A stretch of 64,000 nt of DNA from CAJXVY01 sp031580995 (GCA_031580995.1 JAVLCC010000002.1:62001-126000), one strand, 5' to 3'. Shown: positions 8,857 through 18,832, counted from the first letter of the stretch. Notes: generated by a model from the letters alone, not told the origin. Translations and numbers: made by a program.

Positions 8857-10014
8857 TTACCCCTTTGCCAATTCTGCGGCCCTGTCGGCTCCGCCATCCA
8901 TAGTTTCAGCGAGGGTAATTAGCGGGTGGCTGTAATCGCTAAGGATTTTTCTTCCCTCATCCACGTTATTTCCATCAAGCCTCACAACTAGTGGCTTGGT
9001 TGCGGAACTTCCTAGTTTTTCAAGTGCTCCGACAATTCCATTGGCAACAGCGTCACAGGCAGTGATTCCTCCGAATACGTTTACAAAGACGCTTTTAACC
9101 TGACTGTCTCCCAAAATCACATCAAGGCCCGCTGCCATAACCTCGGCACTGGCACCACCGCCGATGTCTAGGAAGTTTGCAGGCTTCACCCCACCGTGGT
9201 TTTCACCAGCGTAGGCAACAACATCCAAAGTTGACATCACAAGCCCGGCACCGTTTCCGATGATTCCGACCTGACCGTCAAGCTTTACGTAGTTGAGGTC
9301 ATTTTCCTGAGCCTTCGCCTCCAGTGGATCAAGCTCATCTCGCTCCATTTGCTCGCGCTCGTGACGGAACTCGGCATTTTCATCGAGGGTTACCTTTCCA
9401 TCCAAGGCAATTATTTGGCCATCACCGGTTCTAACCAGAGGGTTCACCTCAACCAGGGTGGCGTCTTCTTTTTCAAATACCCCATAAAGCTTCACAAAAA
9501 CTTCACTAACAGCATCAATTAGCTCTGCTGGGAAATTAGCCTCGGTGGCAATTTCTTTTGCCTTCGCTAAATCAATCCCCTCGTTAGCACTGATTTGAAC
9601 CTTGGCCAAAGCCTCCGGGCGCTCCTCGGCTAGCTGCTCAATTTCAACGCCACCCTCAACTGAGCAAAGAGCCAAAAAGGTTCTGTTTGAGCGGTCAAGC
9701 AAAACAGAGAAGTAATACTCCTCGGCTATATCCGCTCCCTGAGCAATCATTACTCTTTTGACGACATGGCCTTTAATGTCCAATCCGAGGATTGTCTCGG
9801 CGTGAGCCTTTGCCTCCTCGGGGGTTTTGGCAACTTTAACGCCACCAGCTTTTCCACGGCCTCCGGTTTTCACCTGAGCCTTGACAACAACTACTCCACC
9901 GATTTCTTTGGCAGCCGCTTCCGCTTGCTCGGGGGTGTCAGCAATGATTCCCCTAAGCACCGGAACTCCATGGGCTTCAAATAAATCGCGGGCTTGATAT
10001 TCAAAAAGATCCAC
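8857..10014 (-). CDS. sucC: Succinyl-CoA synthetase beta subunit
   Basis: Beta subunit with an N-terminal ATP-grasp nucleotide-binding domain (VVVKAQVKTGGRGKAGGVK near residues 41-59) and a C-terminal CoA-ligase domain with NVFGGI. 385 residues, normal length. The start is GTG at 10014 with AGGGAAA upstream. The 55 bases before it contain TAGTAT, a plausible -10 box, but no convincing -35. This is the first gene of a probable sucC-sucD-perM-purN-purH transcription unit. Confidence 0.97.
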   Translation of the reverse strand: MDLFEYQARDLFEAHGVPVLRGIIADTPEQAEAAAKEIGGVVVVKAQVKTGGRGKAGGVKVAKTPEEAKAHAETILGLDIKGHVVKRVMIAQGADIAEEYYFSVLLDRSNRTFLALCSVEGGVEIEQLAEERPEALAKVQISANEGIDLAKAKEIATEANFPAELIDAVSEVFVKLYGVFEKEDATLVEVNPLVRTGDGQIIALDGKVTLDENAEFRHEREQMERDELDPLEAKAQENDLNYVKLDGQVGIIGNGAGLVMSTLDVVAYAGENHGGVKPANFLDIGGGASAEVMAAGLDVILGDSQVKSVFVNVFGGITACDAVANGIVGALEKLGSSATKPLVVRLDGNNVDEGRKILSDYSHPLITLAETMDGGADRAAELAKG

Positions 10015-10069
10015 AGTTTCCCTATCTAAATCCGCTTTACGCGCTCAATACTAGCGTTGATTTGAAAAT

Positions 10070-12325
10070 CTATTTCAGCACCTGAATTGGTGCCACCTTC
10101 ACCATCAGTTTCTTTATCTGACCACTATCAAATCTAATTTCGGCAGTCTGTCTTGGCGGGTTTCCATTCACCTGAATGACCTCTCCCTCACCAAAACTGT
10201 CGTGGTTGACTCGGTCCCCTGCAACCAATTGCAGATCATCGTTATCTCTAATCTGAGCCGGAGTGGTGATTGCCCCCTGCCAAGTGTTAACTGGCTTCGG
10301 GCTAGAAGCTGCACTTCTTCGCTCACCAACCGTGTCAATTAGTTCCTCTGGGATATCACCAAGGAAACTACTTGCCATCATCGATTGTTGAGACCCAAAA
10401 AGTGTTCTGGTTAGGGCACAGCTGAGCACTAGTTTTTGTTTGGCTCTGGTCATCCCCACATACATCAGTCTTCGCTCTTCAGCTAACCCGCCTGGTTCAT
10501 CAAAAGCTCTGACGTGTGGAAGTGTTCCCTGCTCTAAGCCGATTAGAAACACAACCGGGTATTCCAATCCCTTGGCCGTGTGCAGAGTCATCAATGACAC
10601 AGCTCCTGATTCTTCATCAAGGTCATCGGTGGCGGTTGCAAGTGTTACATCAGCCAGGTAATCACTGAGACTTCCCTCCGGATTCTGAGCCTGGTAGTCA
10701 TAAACCTGACCAATCAGTGCATCCAGGTTTTCAACCCTTGCTTCATCCTGCGGGTCTCTTGAGTTTTCCAGTTGAGTCTTATAACCAGAACCAGTTAGCA
10801 CCTGCTCCAAAATCTTTGCTGGCTGTTCAATCTCCACCTCATCACGCAGCCTCCCGAGTAATTCAGTGAAGCTTTCAATTGCAGCCGATAACTTTGGACC
10901 CAAGCCAAGTTCCGAGACATTCAATAGCGCCTGCTGAAAACTGATGTCTTTGGATCTGGCTAGCTGGGCGATTTTCAATTCTGTTTTCGCACCAATTCCT
11001 CGTGCCGGAGTGTTCAAGATTCTTCTGACAGCTTCATCGTCTCTTGGATTGCTAATCGAAACCAAATAGGCAAGAGCGTCTTTGATTTCTTTCCGCTCAT
11101 AAAATTTCAAACCACCGATTACCTGATAGGGAATCCTTTGCGATTTCAATTCATTCTCAACCGGCGGTGTTAGAGCATTTGTCCGATAAAGAATGGCGAC
11201 CTCATTGAGATTTACACCCTGTTCATGCAATTCACTAATTCGATCAACCACAAAAGCCGCTTCATTGCGCTCGTCGTAGCCTGTGAACAAAGTCAATAGC
11301 TCTCCGCTACCAGCATCTGTCCAGAGGTTTTTGGAGGGCCTATCAAAGTTCTGGCTAATAACCGCATTGGCAGCACTAAGGATGTTTTGCGTGGAGCGAT
11401 AGTTTTGCTCCAGCAGAATGGTCTCTGCTCCTGGGAAATCTCTTTCAAATTCAGTGATATTTCTAATATCCGCGCCACGGAATGCATAAATCGACTGATC
11501 GGAATCTCCCACCACGGTCAACCCAACTGGGGGCAATAATTCACCCGTTTGCGGGTTGGCGTTTTCATAGCCCTCTGGCAAAGGTCTGGTTAGCTCTCGA
11601 ATCAGTGCGTATTGCGCGTGATTGGTGTCTTGATATTCATCAACCAAAATATGTCTAAAGCGTTTTTGATACTTCCCTCTGATTTCAGGAAAGGCTCTGA
11701 GCAGGCCAACTGTCTGCGCAATCAAATCATCAAAATCAAATGCGTTATTGCGAGTTAGTTCCTCGGTATAAGCATGATAAATCTCTGCAATTACCCTGTT
11801 TCGGGGATTTGATTTATCGGCAGTGGATGAAAAATCCTCTGCATCTTTTAATTCGTTTTTCGCGTTTGAAATAGCTGCTGCTATTTGCTGCGGCTTCAAA
11901 TCTGTATCTTCAACACCTGCTTCTCGCATGAGTCGTTTGATCAGTGCCCTTGAATCACTTGAGTCATAAACGGTGAAGTTGGAATCCTGAGACAAGTGAT
12001 CGGCTTCTCGTCTGAGAATCTGCAAACAAGTTGAGTGGAAAGTCTTAATCCACATCCCCTCGGCGGTCTCCCCAACCAATTCCTCCACTCGCTCGCGCAT
12101 CTCGTTAGCTGCTTTATTTGTAAAGGTAATTGCCAGAACCTGCGATGGCCATAATTCTCGATTGGCTAAAAAATGAGCAATTCTGTGAGTAAGAACCCTT
12201 GTTTTCCCACTACCGGCTCCCGCAACAATCAATAACCCACGACCGCGGTGTTCAACAGCTTTTTGCTGTTGCGGGTTTAGACCCTCAAGTAATGACTCAG
12301 AGGAGTTTGGGATTAATTGACTCAT
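10070..12325 (-). CDS. pcrA: ATP-dependent DNA helicase PcrA/UvrD
   Basis: Superfamily 1 3'-5' helicase acting in nucleotide excision repair and removal of RecA filaments. 751 residues with Walker A GAGSGKT at 36-42, Walker B LVDEYQDTNHAQY, the Q-motif GLNPQQQKAV at the start, and motif VI VGMTRAK. The C-terminus holds the Tudor-like segment (GDRVNHDSFGEGEVI) that in PcrA contacts RNA polymerase. It is an isolated gene between the sucC promoter region and the glycerophosphodiesterase. Confidence 0.95.
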   Translation of the reverse strand: MSQLIPNSSESLLEGLNPQQQKAVEHRGRGLLIVAGAGSGKTRVLTHRIAHFLANRELWPSQVLAITFTNKAANEMRERVEELVGETAEGMWIKTFHSTCLQILRREADHLSQDSNFTVYDSSDSRALIKRLMREAGVEDTDLKPQQIAAAISNAKNELKDAEDFSSTADKSNPRNRVIAEIYHAYTEELTRNNAFDFDDLIAQTVGLLRAFPEIRGKYQKRFRHILVDEYQDTNHAQYALIRELTRPLPEGYENANPQTGELLPPVGLTVVGDSDQSIYAFRGADIRNITEFERDFPGAETILLEQNYRSTQNILSAANAVISQNFDRPSKNLWTDAGSGELLTLFTGYDERNEAAFVVDRISELHEQGVNLNEVAILYRTNALTPPVENELKSQRIPYQVIGGLKFYERKEIKDALAYLVSISNPRDDEAVRRILNTPARGIGAKTELKIAQLARSKDISFQQALLNVSELGLGPKLSAAIESFTELLGRLRDEVEIEQPAKILEQVLTGSGYKTQLENSRDPQDEARVENLDALIGQVYDYQAQNPEGSLSDYLADVTLATATDDLDEESGAVSLMTLHTAKGLEYPVVFLIGLEQGTLPHVRAFDEPGGLAEERRLMYVGMTRAKQKLVLSCALTRTLFGSQQSMMASSFLGDIPEELIDTVGERRSAASSPKPVNTWQGAITTPAQIRDNDDLQLVAGDRVNHDSFGEGEVIQVNGNPPRQTAEIRFDSGQIKKLMVKVAPIQVLK

Positions 12326-12343
12326 AGCCGCCCTAGCCTAAAT

Positions 12344-13237
12344 CTAACTGCTGACAAAGTTGCGAAAGACATCTGGCTGGTCGGTAAATACGCCATCAAA
12401 TCCAGCAGTGGCCAATAATTTGAAATCTCTTTCAACATCAATTGCCTGCTCAATTCTTGCTGTGTAGGTGTAGGCAAGCAATTGATTGACTTTGATTTTT
12501 TCTAAAACGTCATTGATCTCAATTGATTGCTCATCAAAACTAGCCAGAAATTGAGGCAGGGCAAGCGATAAACCATTGAAGTTATCGCCAACCGCCTCAA
12601 TCAATAAATCAACATCATCGGGAGTGGTGGCAGGTTCTGCCAAAAAGACATAGCTTGCTCTGTCTCCGATAAGTTCTTGTGCTCTAATCAACCCTCGCCA
12701 GTCAAAGCTTTCGATTACAAAATCATGAGTGGCCTCGGGATCCATTTCCGCAATGTCTATTTCTAGTTTCAACATCTGTGCAAGATCAAAACCCTGTTCT
12801 AGAAAATAATCGGGGTGTTTCAGCTCAATAATCAACTTTTTTCCAAAAAACTCTGGTGCCGCCAATAAATCCCCAAGGGTTGGAATCATATATTTGCCGT
12901 CATGCGATGCTGATTCGGTCCTGTTTGGGTATCTTTCAGTTGCTCGAAGCTCCAATATTTCTCTGGAGGTTAGATGATGACTAAACCAGCCAAAATGCTC
13001 TTCTCCGGCGATGACCTCCGAGGTTTGTTTTTCTTGAAACTGTGTCAGAGCAGCGATATTTGTGGTGGTTGATAATTCTGGCTCGTGGCGAATGATGAGT
13101 TGATTGTCAATTGTTGGAACCAAATCCAACTCGACAGCATCGGCCTTTTGCTCAAAGGCCAACTCAAATGCCTCCAGCGTATTTTCTGGAAGATAACCGC
13201 TGGCACCTCGGTGCCCAAAAACTTCGGTTACTCCCAT
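12344..13237 (-). CDS. Glycerophosphodiester phosphodiesterase
   Basis: Hydrolyses glycerophosphodiesters to glycerol-3-phosphate and an alcohol. The GDPD TIM-barrel signatures are near the N-terminus: GHRGASGYLPENT, then VELDLVPT with metal-ligand acidic residues, and the HEPELS element containing the second catalytic His. 297 residues without a signal peptide, so probably cytoplasmic. The ATG at 13237 overlaps the guaA coding end by ten bases, so it may be co-transcribed with guaA; a functional link is not obvious. Confidence 0.9.
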   Translation of the reverse strand: MGVTEVFGHRGASGYLPENTLEAFELAFEQKADAVELDLVPTIDNQLIIRHEPELSTTTNIAALTQFQEKQTSEVIAGEEHFGWFSHHLTSREILELRATERYPNRTESASHDGKYMIPTLGDLLAAPEFFGKKLIIELKHPDYFLEQGFDLAQMLKLEIDIAEMDPEATHDFVIESFDWRGLIRAQELIGDRASYVFLAEPATTPDDVDLLIEAVGDNFNGLSLALPQFLASFDEQSIEINDVLEKIKVNQLLAYTYTARIEQAIDVERDFKLLATAGFDGVFTDQPDVFRNFVSS

Positions 13238-14784
13238 TCGATGGTCCCTGGCGGTTTACTGGTGATATCCAACACCACTCTGTTCACATCCTGAACCTCG
13301 TTAGTTATTCGGTTTGAAATCTTTGCCAATAACGCATAATCCAATCTTGACCAATCAGCCGTCATCGCATCTTCGCTACTAACTGGACGCAAAACAATCG
13401 GATGCCCATAGGTTCTGCCATCTCCTTGAACTCCAACAGATCTGACATCGGCCAACAAAACCACAGGCGATTGCCAAATTTCTTGATCCATGCCTGCAGC
13501 AGTTAGCTCTTCACGGACTATTGCATCGGCCTCGCGAAGAATTACAAGTCTCTCTGCATTCACCTCGCCAATGATTCTGATTCCTAAGCCCGGCCCAGGA
13601 AAGGGTTGACGATTGACAATTGGCTCAGGTAGGCCAAGTTCGCGACCAATGTCTCTAACCTCGTCCTTAAACAGAGTCCGCAGTGGCTCAATAAGTTCAA
13701 ATTCCAGATCCTCTGGCAATCCACCAACGTTGTGGTGGCTTTTAATTCCAGCTGTTGCACCTCCTCCAGATTCAACTACATCTGGATAAAGCGTTCCTTG
13801 AACCAGAAAACCGATTTTTTGGTTTTCTTCTTTGGCCTCTTCGATCAGTTCGCGTTCTGCTTGCTCGAATGACCTTATAAACTCACGCCCAATAATTTTT
13901 CGCTTTTGTTCTGGATCGCTAACACCTTTGAGCGCATCCAAAAACTGTTTTTCGGCGTTGACGGTTTTCAGCTTTATGCCGGTTGCTTCAACATAGTCAC
14001 GCTCCACCTGCTCGGCTTCACCTTTTCGCAATAAGCCGTGATCGACAAACACAGCGGTTAGTTGATCACCAATGGCTTTATGAACCAAGGCTGCGGCAAC
14101 AGCTGAGTCAACTCCGCCACTTAGACCGCAGATGACTTTCGAATCACCAACCTGAGATTTAATCTTCTCGACCTGTTCGGCGATAACATCGCCGGATGAC
14201 CAGTTGGGACTTAGTCCAGCACCTTGATATAAAAAATTCTCTAAAACGTTTTGACCAAACTCACTGTGTTTCACCTCTGGGTGCCACTGAACCCCAAAGA
14301 TTTTTTTCTCTACCGATTCAAAGGCTGCAACAGGAGTGGTCTCGGTGGAGGCTAGGACCTCAAACCCTTCAGGTGCTCTAACGACTTGATCCCCGTGGCT
14401 CATCCAGCAAACTTGGGCCTCTGGTTGGCTATTCAATAAAACACCAGCGGAACTGACACTCAAATCAGTTGCGCCATATTCTTTTTTCCCAGAGTTATCA
14501 ACCTGCCCGCCAAGTGCATGAGCAAGGGTTTGAAATCCATAGCAAATACCCAAAATCGGAACACCCAGTTCCAAGATTTGCGGATCCATTGAGGGGGAAC
14601 CCTCTTCATAAACACTTGAAGGGCCGCCACTGAGAATCAGAGCAGTTGGGTTTTTAAGCATCAAATCTGCAGCGGAGATGTCGTGCGGGGCAATCTCAGA
14701 ATAAACATTTGCTTCCCGAACGCGCCTTGCAATCAATTGCGCATACTGAGCACCAAAATCAATAACTATTACCGGTCTGATGAT
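13228..14784 (-). CDS. guaA: GMP synthase (glutamine-hydrolysing), probable ATC start
   Basis: Aminates XMP to GMP using glutamine. Class I glutaminase with catalytic GICYGFQ and HPE in the first 190 residues, then the ATP-pyrophosphatase loop SGGVDSAVAAAL and the C-terminal dimerisation domain ending KPPGTIEWE. The conserved N-terminus RPVIVIDFGAQYAQLIARR is encoded upstream of the first conventional start (TTG at 14736), which would remove DFGAQY. Between the in-frame stop at 14796-14794 and this motif the only initiation candidates are ATC codons at 14784 and 14781, with AAAGGG just upstream. Starting at 14784 gives 518 residues, the normal length. The start would overlap the DUF3817 gene. 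Confidence 0.9.
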   Translation of the reverse strand: MIRPVIVIDFGAQYAQLIARRVREANVYSEIAPHDISAADLMLKNPTALILSGGPSSVYEEGSPSMDPQILELGVPILGICYGFQTLAHALGGQVDNSGKKEYGATDLSVSSAGVLLNSQPEAQVCWMSHGDQVVRAPEGFEVLASTETTPVAAFESVEKKIFGVQWHPEVKHSEFGQNVLENFLYQGAGLSPNWSSGDVIAEQVEKIKSQVGDSKVICGLSGGVDSAVAAALVHKAIGDQLTAVFVDHGLLRKGEAEQVERDYVEATGIKLKTVNAEKQFLDALKGVSDPEQKRKIIGREFIRSFEQAERELIEEAKEENQKIGFLVQGTLYPDVVESGGGATAGIKSHHNVGGLPEDLEFELIEPLRTLFKDEVRDIGRELGLPEPIVNRQPFPGPGLGIRIIGEVNAERLVILREADAIVREELTAAGMDQEIWQSPVVLLADVRSVGVQGDGRTYGHPIVLRPVSSEDAMTADWSRLDYALLAKISNRITNEVQDVNRVVLDITSKPPGTIEWE

Positions 14785-15218
14785 GCTGCCCTTTCAATCT
14801 CGGCTATCTCCTGCTCCGCAATTTTGGCGTAGCGAGCCTCTGTCCAAAAGCTTAGGAGTGGAATAATGCCACCGAGACCGATAAGTAAAAATCTCCAAAT
14901 GCTCCAGCGCATCAATGTCCAAATTCTGAAATCTGCGAATAAATACAAAACATATAACCAACCGTGGACAATCAGGATAATCACCGTCAGGTTGAAACCC
15001 TCCAATGGAAGCCCGGCCCCCTCATAGCCATAGCTTTCAAAGGTGATAAACCCATTGGGTCCCAAAAGCCATAGGTCATAACCTAAAAAAGGCAATCGCC
15101 TAATGCCCCAGGTAATCATCAAAAGAATCAGAAAGACACCTGTTATGTAGCTCGATACTTTATATAACTTCAAAGTAGAGCGAATAGCAGGCAAACGGGA
15201 AGCTGGAATCTTGGTCAC
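14769..15218 (-). CDS. DUF3817 family small membrane protein
   Basis: 149 residues with three hydrophobic helices, a central VHGWLYVLYLFADFR motif typical of the DUF3817 family, and a charged C-terminal tail. Function is unknown; the family often lies beside guaA in actinobacteria, which is the arrangement here, and its end overlaps the proposed guaA start, implying translational coupling. Confidence 0.8.
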   Translation of the reverse strand: MTKIPASRLPAIRSTLKLYKVSSYITGVFLILLMITWGIRRLPFLGYDLWLLGPNGFITFESYGYEGAGLPLEGFNLTVIILIVHGWLYVLYLFADFRIWTLMRWSIWRFLLIGLGGIIPLLSFWTEARYAKIAEQEIAEIERAASSDR

Positions 15219-15222
15219 GTTA

Positions 15223-15999
15223 TTAGTCTAAATCTGCCAAGGCTTCAATTTCTCGCATCCGCTCATCAGCTACCAAGCGATACCAAAAATAAAGTGCGAA
15301 TAATGCAAAGATGATCCACTCAATGGCATAAAAAGCCGTGAGCCAATTAATCTCAACCCGCTCAGACAAAATGTCAATGGAGATTGGTTCTAAACCATCT
15401 GGAATTGGACCATCCTGGATGATCACAAAAATTGGAAGTATCGAAGTTGGCTCATCGAAATAAATATTCACAAGCTGAGCGAGCGACAAAGTATCCAATA
15501 ACTCCCCCTGCCTTTCGCCGGGAGCTTCGGTTGGTTCAACATAGCCAACCATTACCTCTGACTCGCCATCTTGTCCCAGTAAAGAACTTCTTATTTGTCT
15601 GACTGTTTCCAACTCTTCACTAAATCCCAAAGCTAACGTCAGATTTTGTGATTCACCTGCAAACTCGAGCTCACTATTGGCAATCAACCAGTAACCATCG
15701 ATCAGTTCGGGGTCTATAAACTGCTTGCGATTATCGACAATGTAAAGACTTTCATAGTCAATCTTTGCCTCGAATTCGACCAATCGGTCCAATGCGTCCT
15801 GCCTTGGTGGTTGAGCAACCGTTACCAACTCCTCTATTGGAACCGCAGGCAGTTCAGCCTCAGCGATACCAACGGTTGTGAAGGTGCGCTCTAATTGCCA
15901 CTGAGCGAGGCCTGCAAAGCCAGCTGCAATGATCAACATCGCGACCAATACAGCTATCCACTTTGGTCGCTTTGCGACTGATGCCCAACTAGGTTTCAC
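15223..15999 (-). CDS. SURF1 family cytochrome oxidase assembly protein
   Basis: 258 residues bounded by two transmembrane helices: an N-terminal one (about 13-33) followed by GFAGLAQWQLERTF, close to the SURF1 signature GxWQxxR, and a C-terminal one (about 220-242). The domain between would lie outside the membrane. SURF1 helps insert heme into cytochrome aa3 oxidase. The start overlaps the guaB3 stop by four bases, so it is co-translated with purine genes; this adjacency is common in actinobacteria but its purpose is unclear. Confidence 0.85.
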   Translation of the reverse strand: MKPSWASVAKRPKWIAVLVAMLIIAAGFAGLAQWQLERTFTTVGIAEAELPAVPIEELVTVAQPPRQDALDRLVEFEAKIDYESLYIVDNRKQFIDPELIDGYWLIANSELEFAGESQNLTLALGFSEELETVRQIRSSLLGQDGESEVMVGYVEPTEAPGERQGELLDTLSLAQLVNIYFDEPTSILPIFVIIQDGPIPDGLEPISIDILSERVEINWLTAFYAIEWIIFALFALYFWYRLVADERMREIEALADLD

Positions 16000-17117
16000 T
16001 GTGCTCGGTAGGGGCTTATGGCAACATCAACTTTTTGGAATTCTTTTAATTCTGTGTAACCGGTGGTGGCCATCGCTCTTCGCAAAGCGCCCATGAGATT
16101 ACTGGTTCCGTGAGGATCATTTGAAGGGCCCTTGATAACCTGCTCTAGGTTTCCGTTTTCACCAACATGGACTCTGTGGCCTCTGGGAAGCGTTGGGTTC
16201 ACAGCTTCTTGACCCCAGTGATAGCCAGCTCCGGGAGCGTCACTTGCTTTGGCAAGTGCACTTCCCAGCATCACCGCATCCGCTCCGCAAGCAATCGCTT
16301 TCACAATATCCCCACTTGTTCCCAAGCCACCATCGGCAATCACGTGCACATACCTGCCACCCGATTCATCCATGTAATCTCTGCGGGCGGCTGCAATGTC
16401 TGCAACGGCGGTTGCCATGGGAGCGTGAATACCAAGAATTTGCCTGTTTGAACTGGCAGCTCCTCCCCCAAAGCCCACCAGCACACCTGCCGCTCCAGTG
16501 CGCATCAGGTGCATGGCCGCCTGATATGTGGATGCACCTCCAACAATCACTGGCACATCCAGTTCATAGATAAATTCTTTTAGATTCAGCGGTTCCACGT
16601 TTTTTGAAACATGCTCGGCACTCACAGTGGTGCCTCGGATAACAAATATGTCAACACCAGCATTCAACACTGTTTCATGAAACTCTGCGGTTCTGTGAGG
16701 GCTTAGCGAACCTGCAACCACAACCCCAGCATCGCGAATTTCGCTCAGACGCTGAATGATTAGATCTGGCTTAATCGGCTCAGCGTAGATTCTCTGCAAA
16801 ACCTCATTCGCTTTCTCAGGAGAGGCGCTGATGATTTCCGAGTATTGCTGAGAAGGGTCTTCGTATCTTGTCCATAAACCTTCTAAGTCCAAAACTCCTA
16901 AACCTCCAAGTCTCCCCAAAGCAATCGCTTGTTCGGGGGACATGGCTGAATCCATGGGTGCTGCAATCACTGGAAGTTCAAATTTGAATGCATCAATACT
17001 CCATTCGGTGCTGACATCCTCGCTATCCCTAGTTCTTCTGGTGGGGACAATCGCAACATCGTCAAAGGAGTAGCTGCGGGTGGCTTTTTTGGAAAGCCCG
17101 ATTTCAATCTCGGCCAT
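15996..17117 (-). CDS. guaB3: GuaB3, IMP dehydrogenase-related protein
   Basis: 373-residue TIM-barrel protein of the IMPDH/GMP reductase superfamily without CBS domains. N-terminal KATRSYSFDDVAIVPTRRTRD is the usual GuaB3 opening, and the phosphate-binding GGLGTSGD loop is retained. GuaB3 is an actinobacterial marker always accompanying true GuaB. It has been reported to act as a GMP reductase in some species, but this is not settled for all. TAGGAAAAA precedes the ATG. It follows guaB by six bases. Confidence 0.9.
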   Translation of the reverse strand: MAEIEIGLSKKATRSYSFDDVAIVPTRRTRDSEDVSTEWSIDAFKFELPVIAAPMDSAMSPEQAIALGRLGGLGVLDLEGLWTRYEDPSQQYSEIISASPEKANEVLQRIYAEPIKPDLIIQRLSEIRDAGVVVAGSLSPHRTAEFHETVLNAGVDIFVIRGTTVSAEHVSKNVEPLNLKEFIYELDVPVIVGGASTYQAAMHLMRTGAAGVLVGFGGGAASSNRQILGIHAPMATAVADIAAARRDYMDESGGRYVHVIADGGLGTSGDIVKAIACGADAVMLGSALAKASDAPGAGYHWGQEAVNPTLPRGHRVHVGENGNLEQVIKGPSNDPHGTSNLMGALRRAMATTGYTELKEFQKVDVAISPYRAQ

Positions 17118-17123
17118 TTTTTC

Positions 17124-18629
17124 CTAACGAGTTCCGTAGTTCGGAGCCTCAATAATCTGATGCAAATCGTGTGGGTGGCTCTCTCTCAATCCAGCTGCGG
17201 TGATTCTCACAAACCGTCCCTTTTCCAACAGTTCAGGAACTGTCCCCGCGCCTACATATCCCATAGATGCACGCAATCCACCAATCAACTGGTGAACGAC
17301 AGTGGAGACCGATCCGCGGTAAGGAACCTGCCCCTCTACACCTTCGGGAACCAGCTTGTCCTCACGTAGGACATCGTCTTGGAAATAACGATCTTTTGAA
17401 TAACTCTGCTGAGATCCTCTGGCGCTCATGGCCCCCATCGAGCCCATGCCCCGATAAGTTTTGTATTGCTTACCGTTTATATAGGTAATTTCTCCTGGAG
17501 CCTCATCGGCACCAGCTAGTAATCCACCCACCATCACCGCACTTGAACCTGCGACCAATGCCTTGGCGATATCACCCGAATACTGCAAACCTCCATCGGC
17601 AATAATTGGGATGCCTGCTTTTTTAGCAGCAAGGCTTGCCAGGTGGATGGCTGTGATCTGCGGAACACCAACACCTGCAACCACTCGAGTGGTGCAGATA
17701 GACCCTGGTCCAACACCCACTTTTACTCCATCGGCTCCCGCATCAATGATTGCTTGAGCACCCTCTGCGGTGGCTACGTTTCCAGCAATAACATCAGTGT
17801 CTTTGGCATAAGGCTCAGCCTTGAGCTTTTTCACCATTTCCAACACAGCCGAGTTGTGACCATGAGCTGTGTCCACAACCAAAAGATCAACACCTGCCTC
17901 AACCAAGGCCATTGAGCGCTCCCATGCATCTGGACCAACTCCGACTGCAGCGCCAACTAACAATCGACCCCGCTGGTCCTTGGCGGCATTTGGGTATTTC
18001 TCGCTTTTATCAAAATCCTTTACGGTGATAAGACCCTTTAGTCTTCCGTTTTCATCAACTAGCGGCAGCTTTTCAATTCTGTGCTGAGCCAATAGCGCCA
18101 TTGCCTCATCGGGATTGATTCCGACCTGGCCAGTTATTAGAGGCATTGAGGTCATGATGTCTTTGACCAAAGTGGTGGTTCTCTGCACCTCCAGCACAAA
18201 GCGCATATCTCTATTGGTAACGATTCCAACTAACTTGTCATCTTCATCCACAACCGGCAGTCCACTGACTCGGTAGCGACCGCAAAGGTCATCGACTTCC
18301 TGGATGGAGGCATATGGAGAGGTGGTGACCGGATTGGTGACCATTCCCGCCTCGCTTCGTTTCACAAGATCAACTTGCGAAGCCTGGTCATCGACTGAAA
18401 AGTTTCTGTGGATGATGCCAATCCCGCCCTGTCTAGCAATTGCAATGGCCATGCGTGCTTCGGTCACGGTGTCCATGGCCGATGAGAGAAGTGGGATATT
18501 CAGGTTGATGTTACGAGTGAGTTGAATAGAGGTGTTGACCGCCGAGGGCACAACGTCACTTTGACCTGGCATCAACAAAACGTCATCGTAGGTAAGGCCA
18601 ATGAGTCCGAATGGGTCGTTTTCTGTCAT
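17124..18629 (-). CDS. guaB: IMP dehydrogenase
   Basis: Oxidises IMP to XMP with NAD, the first committed step to GMP. Contains the N-terminal LTYDDVLLMPGQSDV, two CBS domains roughly at 95-215, and the catalytic loop GPGSICTTRVV with its active Cys; the flap GAMSARGSQQSY is present. I use the ATG at 18629 (501 residues); an in-frame TTG six codons earlier (18647) is possible. First gene of guaB-guaB3-SURF1-DUF3817-guaA-GDPD. A weak promoter-like TTGATA/TAGGAT with 15-base spacing lies upstream. Confidence 0.96.
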   Translation of the reverse strand: MTENDPFGLIGLTYDDVLLMPGQSDVVPSAVNTSIQLTRNINLNIPLLSSAMDTVTEARMAIAIARQGGIGIIHRNFSVDDQASQVDLVKRSEAGMVTNPVTTSPYASIQEVDDLCGRYRVSGLPVVDEDDKLVGIVTNRDMRFVLEVQRTTTLVKDIMTSMPLITGQVGINPDEAMALLAQHRIEKLPLVDENGRLKGLITVKDFDKSEKYPNAAKDQRGRLLVGAAVGVGPDAWERSMALVEAGVDLLVVDTAHGHNSAVLEMVKKLKAEPYAKDTDVIAGNVATAEGAQAIIDAGADGVKVGVGPGSICTTRVVAGVGVPQITAIHLASLAAKKAGIPIIADGGLQYSGDIAKALVAGSSAVMVGGLLAGADEAPGEITYINGKQYKTYRGMGSMGAMSARGSQQSYSKDRYFQDDVLREDKLVPEGVEGQVPYRGSVSTVVHQLIGGLRASMGYVGAGTVPELLEKGRFVRITAAGLRESHPHDLHQIIEAPNYGTR

Positions 18630-18762
18630 TTCGCTCGCACTTTCCAAAGTCTGTATCTCAATCCTAACCGCTAGAGAGATGTATCAACCGAGTAACTAAT
18701 TCAGCGAAAATGTTTGTGGAAGTAAAAAATAAGTGTATTTTTGATTAATGCTTTTGGGATGG

Positions 18763-18788
18763 CCACTCTCTCCAATTGGGAGCAGTGG
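18763..18788. other. Imperfect hairpin in the guaB-livH divergent region
   Basis: In the roughly 200-base divergent region between guaB and livH there is an inverted repeat CCACT...AGTGG enclosing CTCTCC and GGGAG around AATT, with one bulged T. It is centred about 57 bases upstream of livH. It has no T-run and sits between two divergent starts, so an operator or leader structure is more likely than a terminator. No confident promoter for livH was found. Sequence between 18630 and 18762 otherwise shows nothing I can identify. Confidence 0.3.
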
Positions 18789-18832
18789 TCTTTTCATTGA
18801 CAGGCGGAAGTCTTATCCGAATAGGAGCCTCG

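Noticed and set aside
14736..14736. TTG as start of guaA
   Set aside because: It would delete the conserved DFGAQYAQ of the glutaminase domain.
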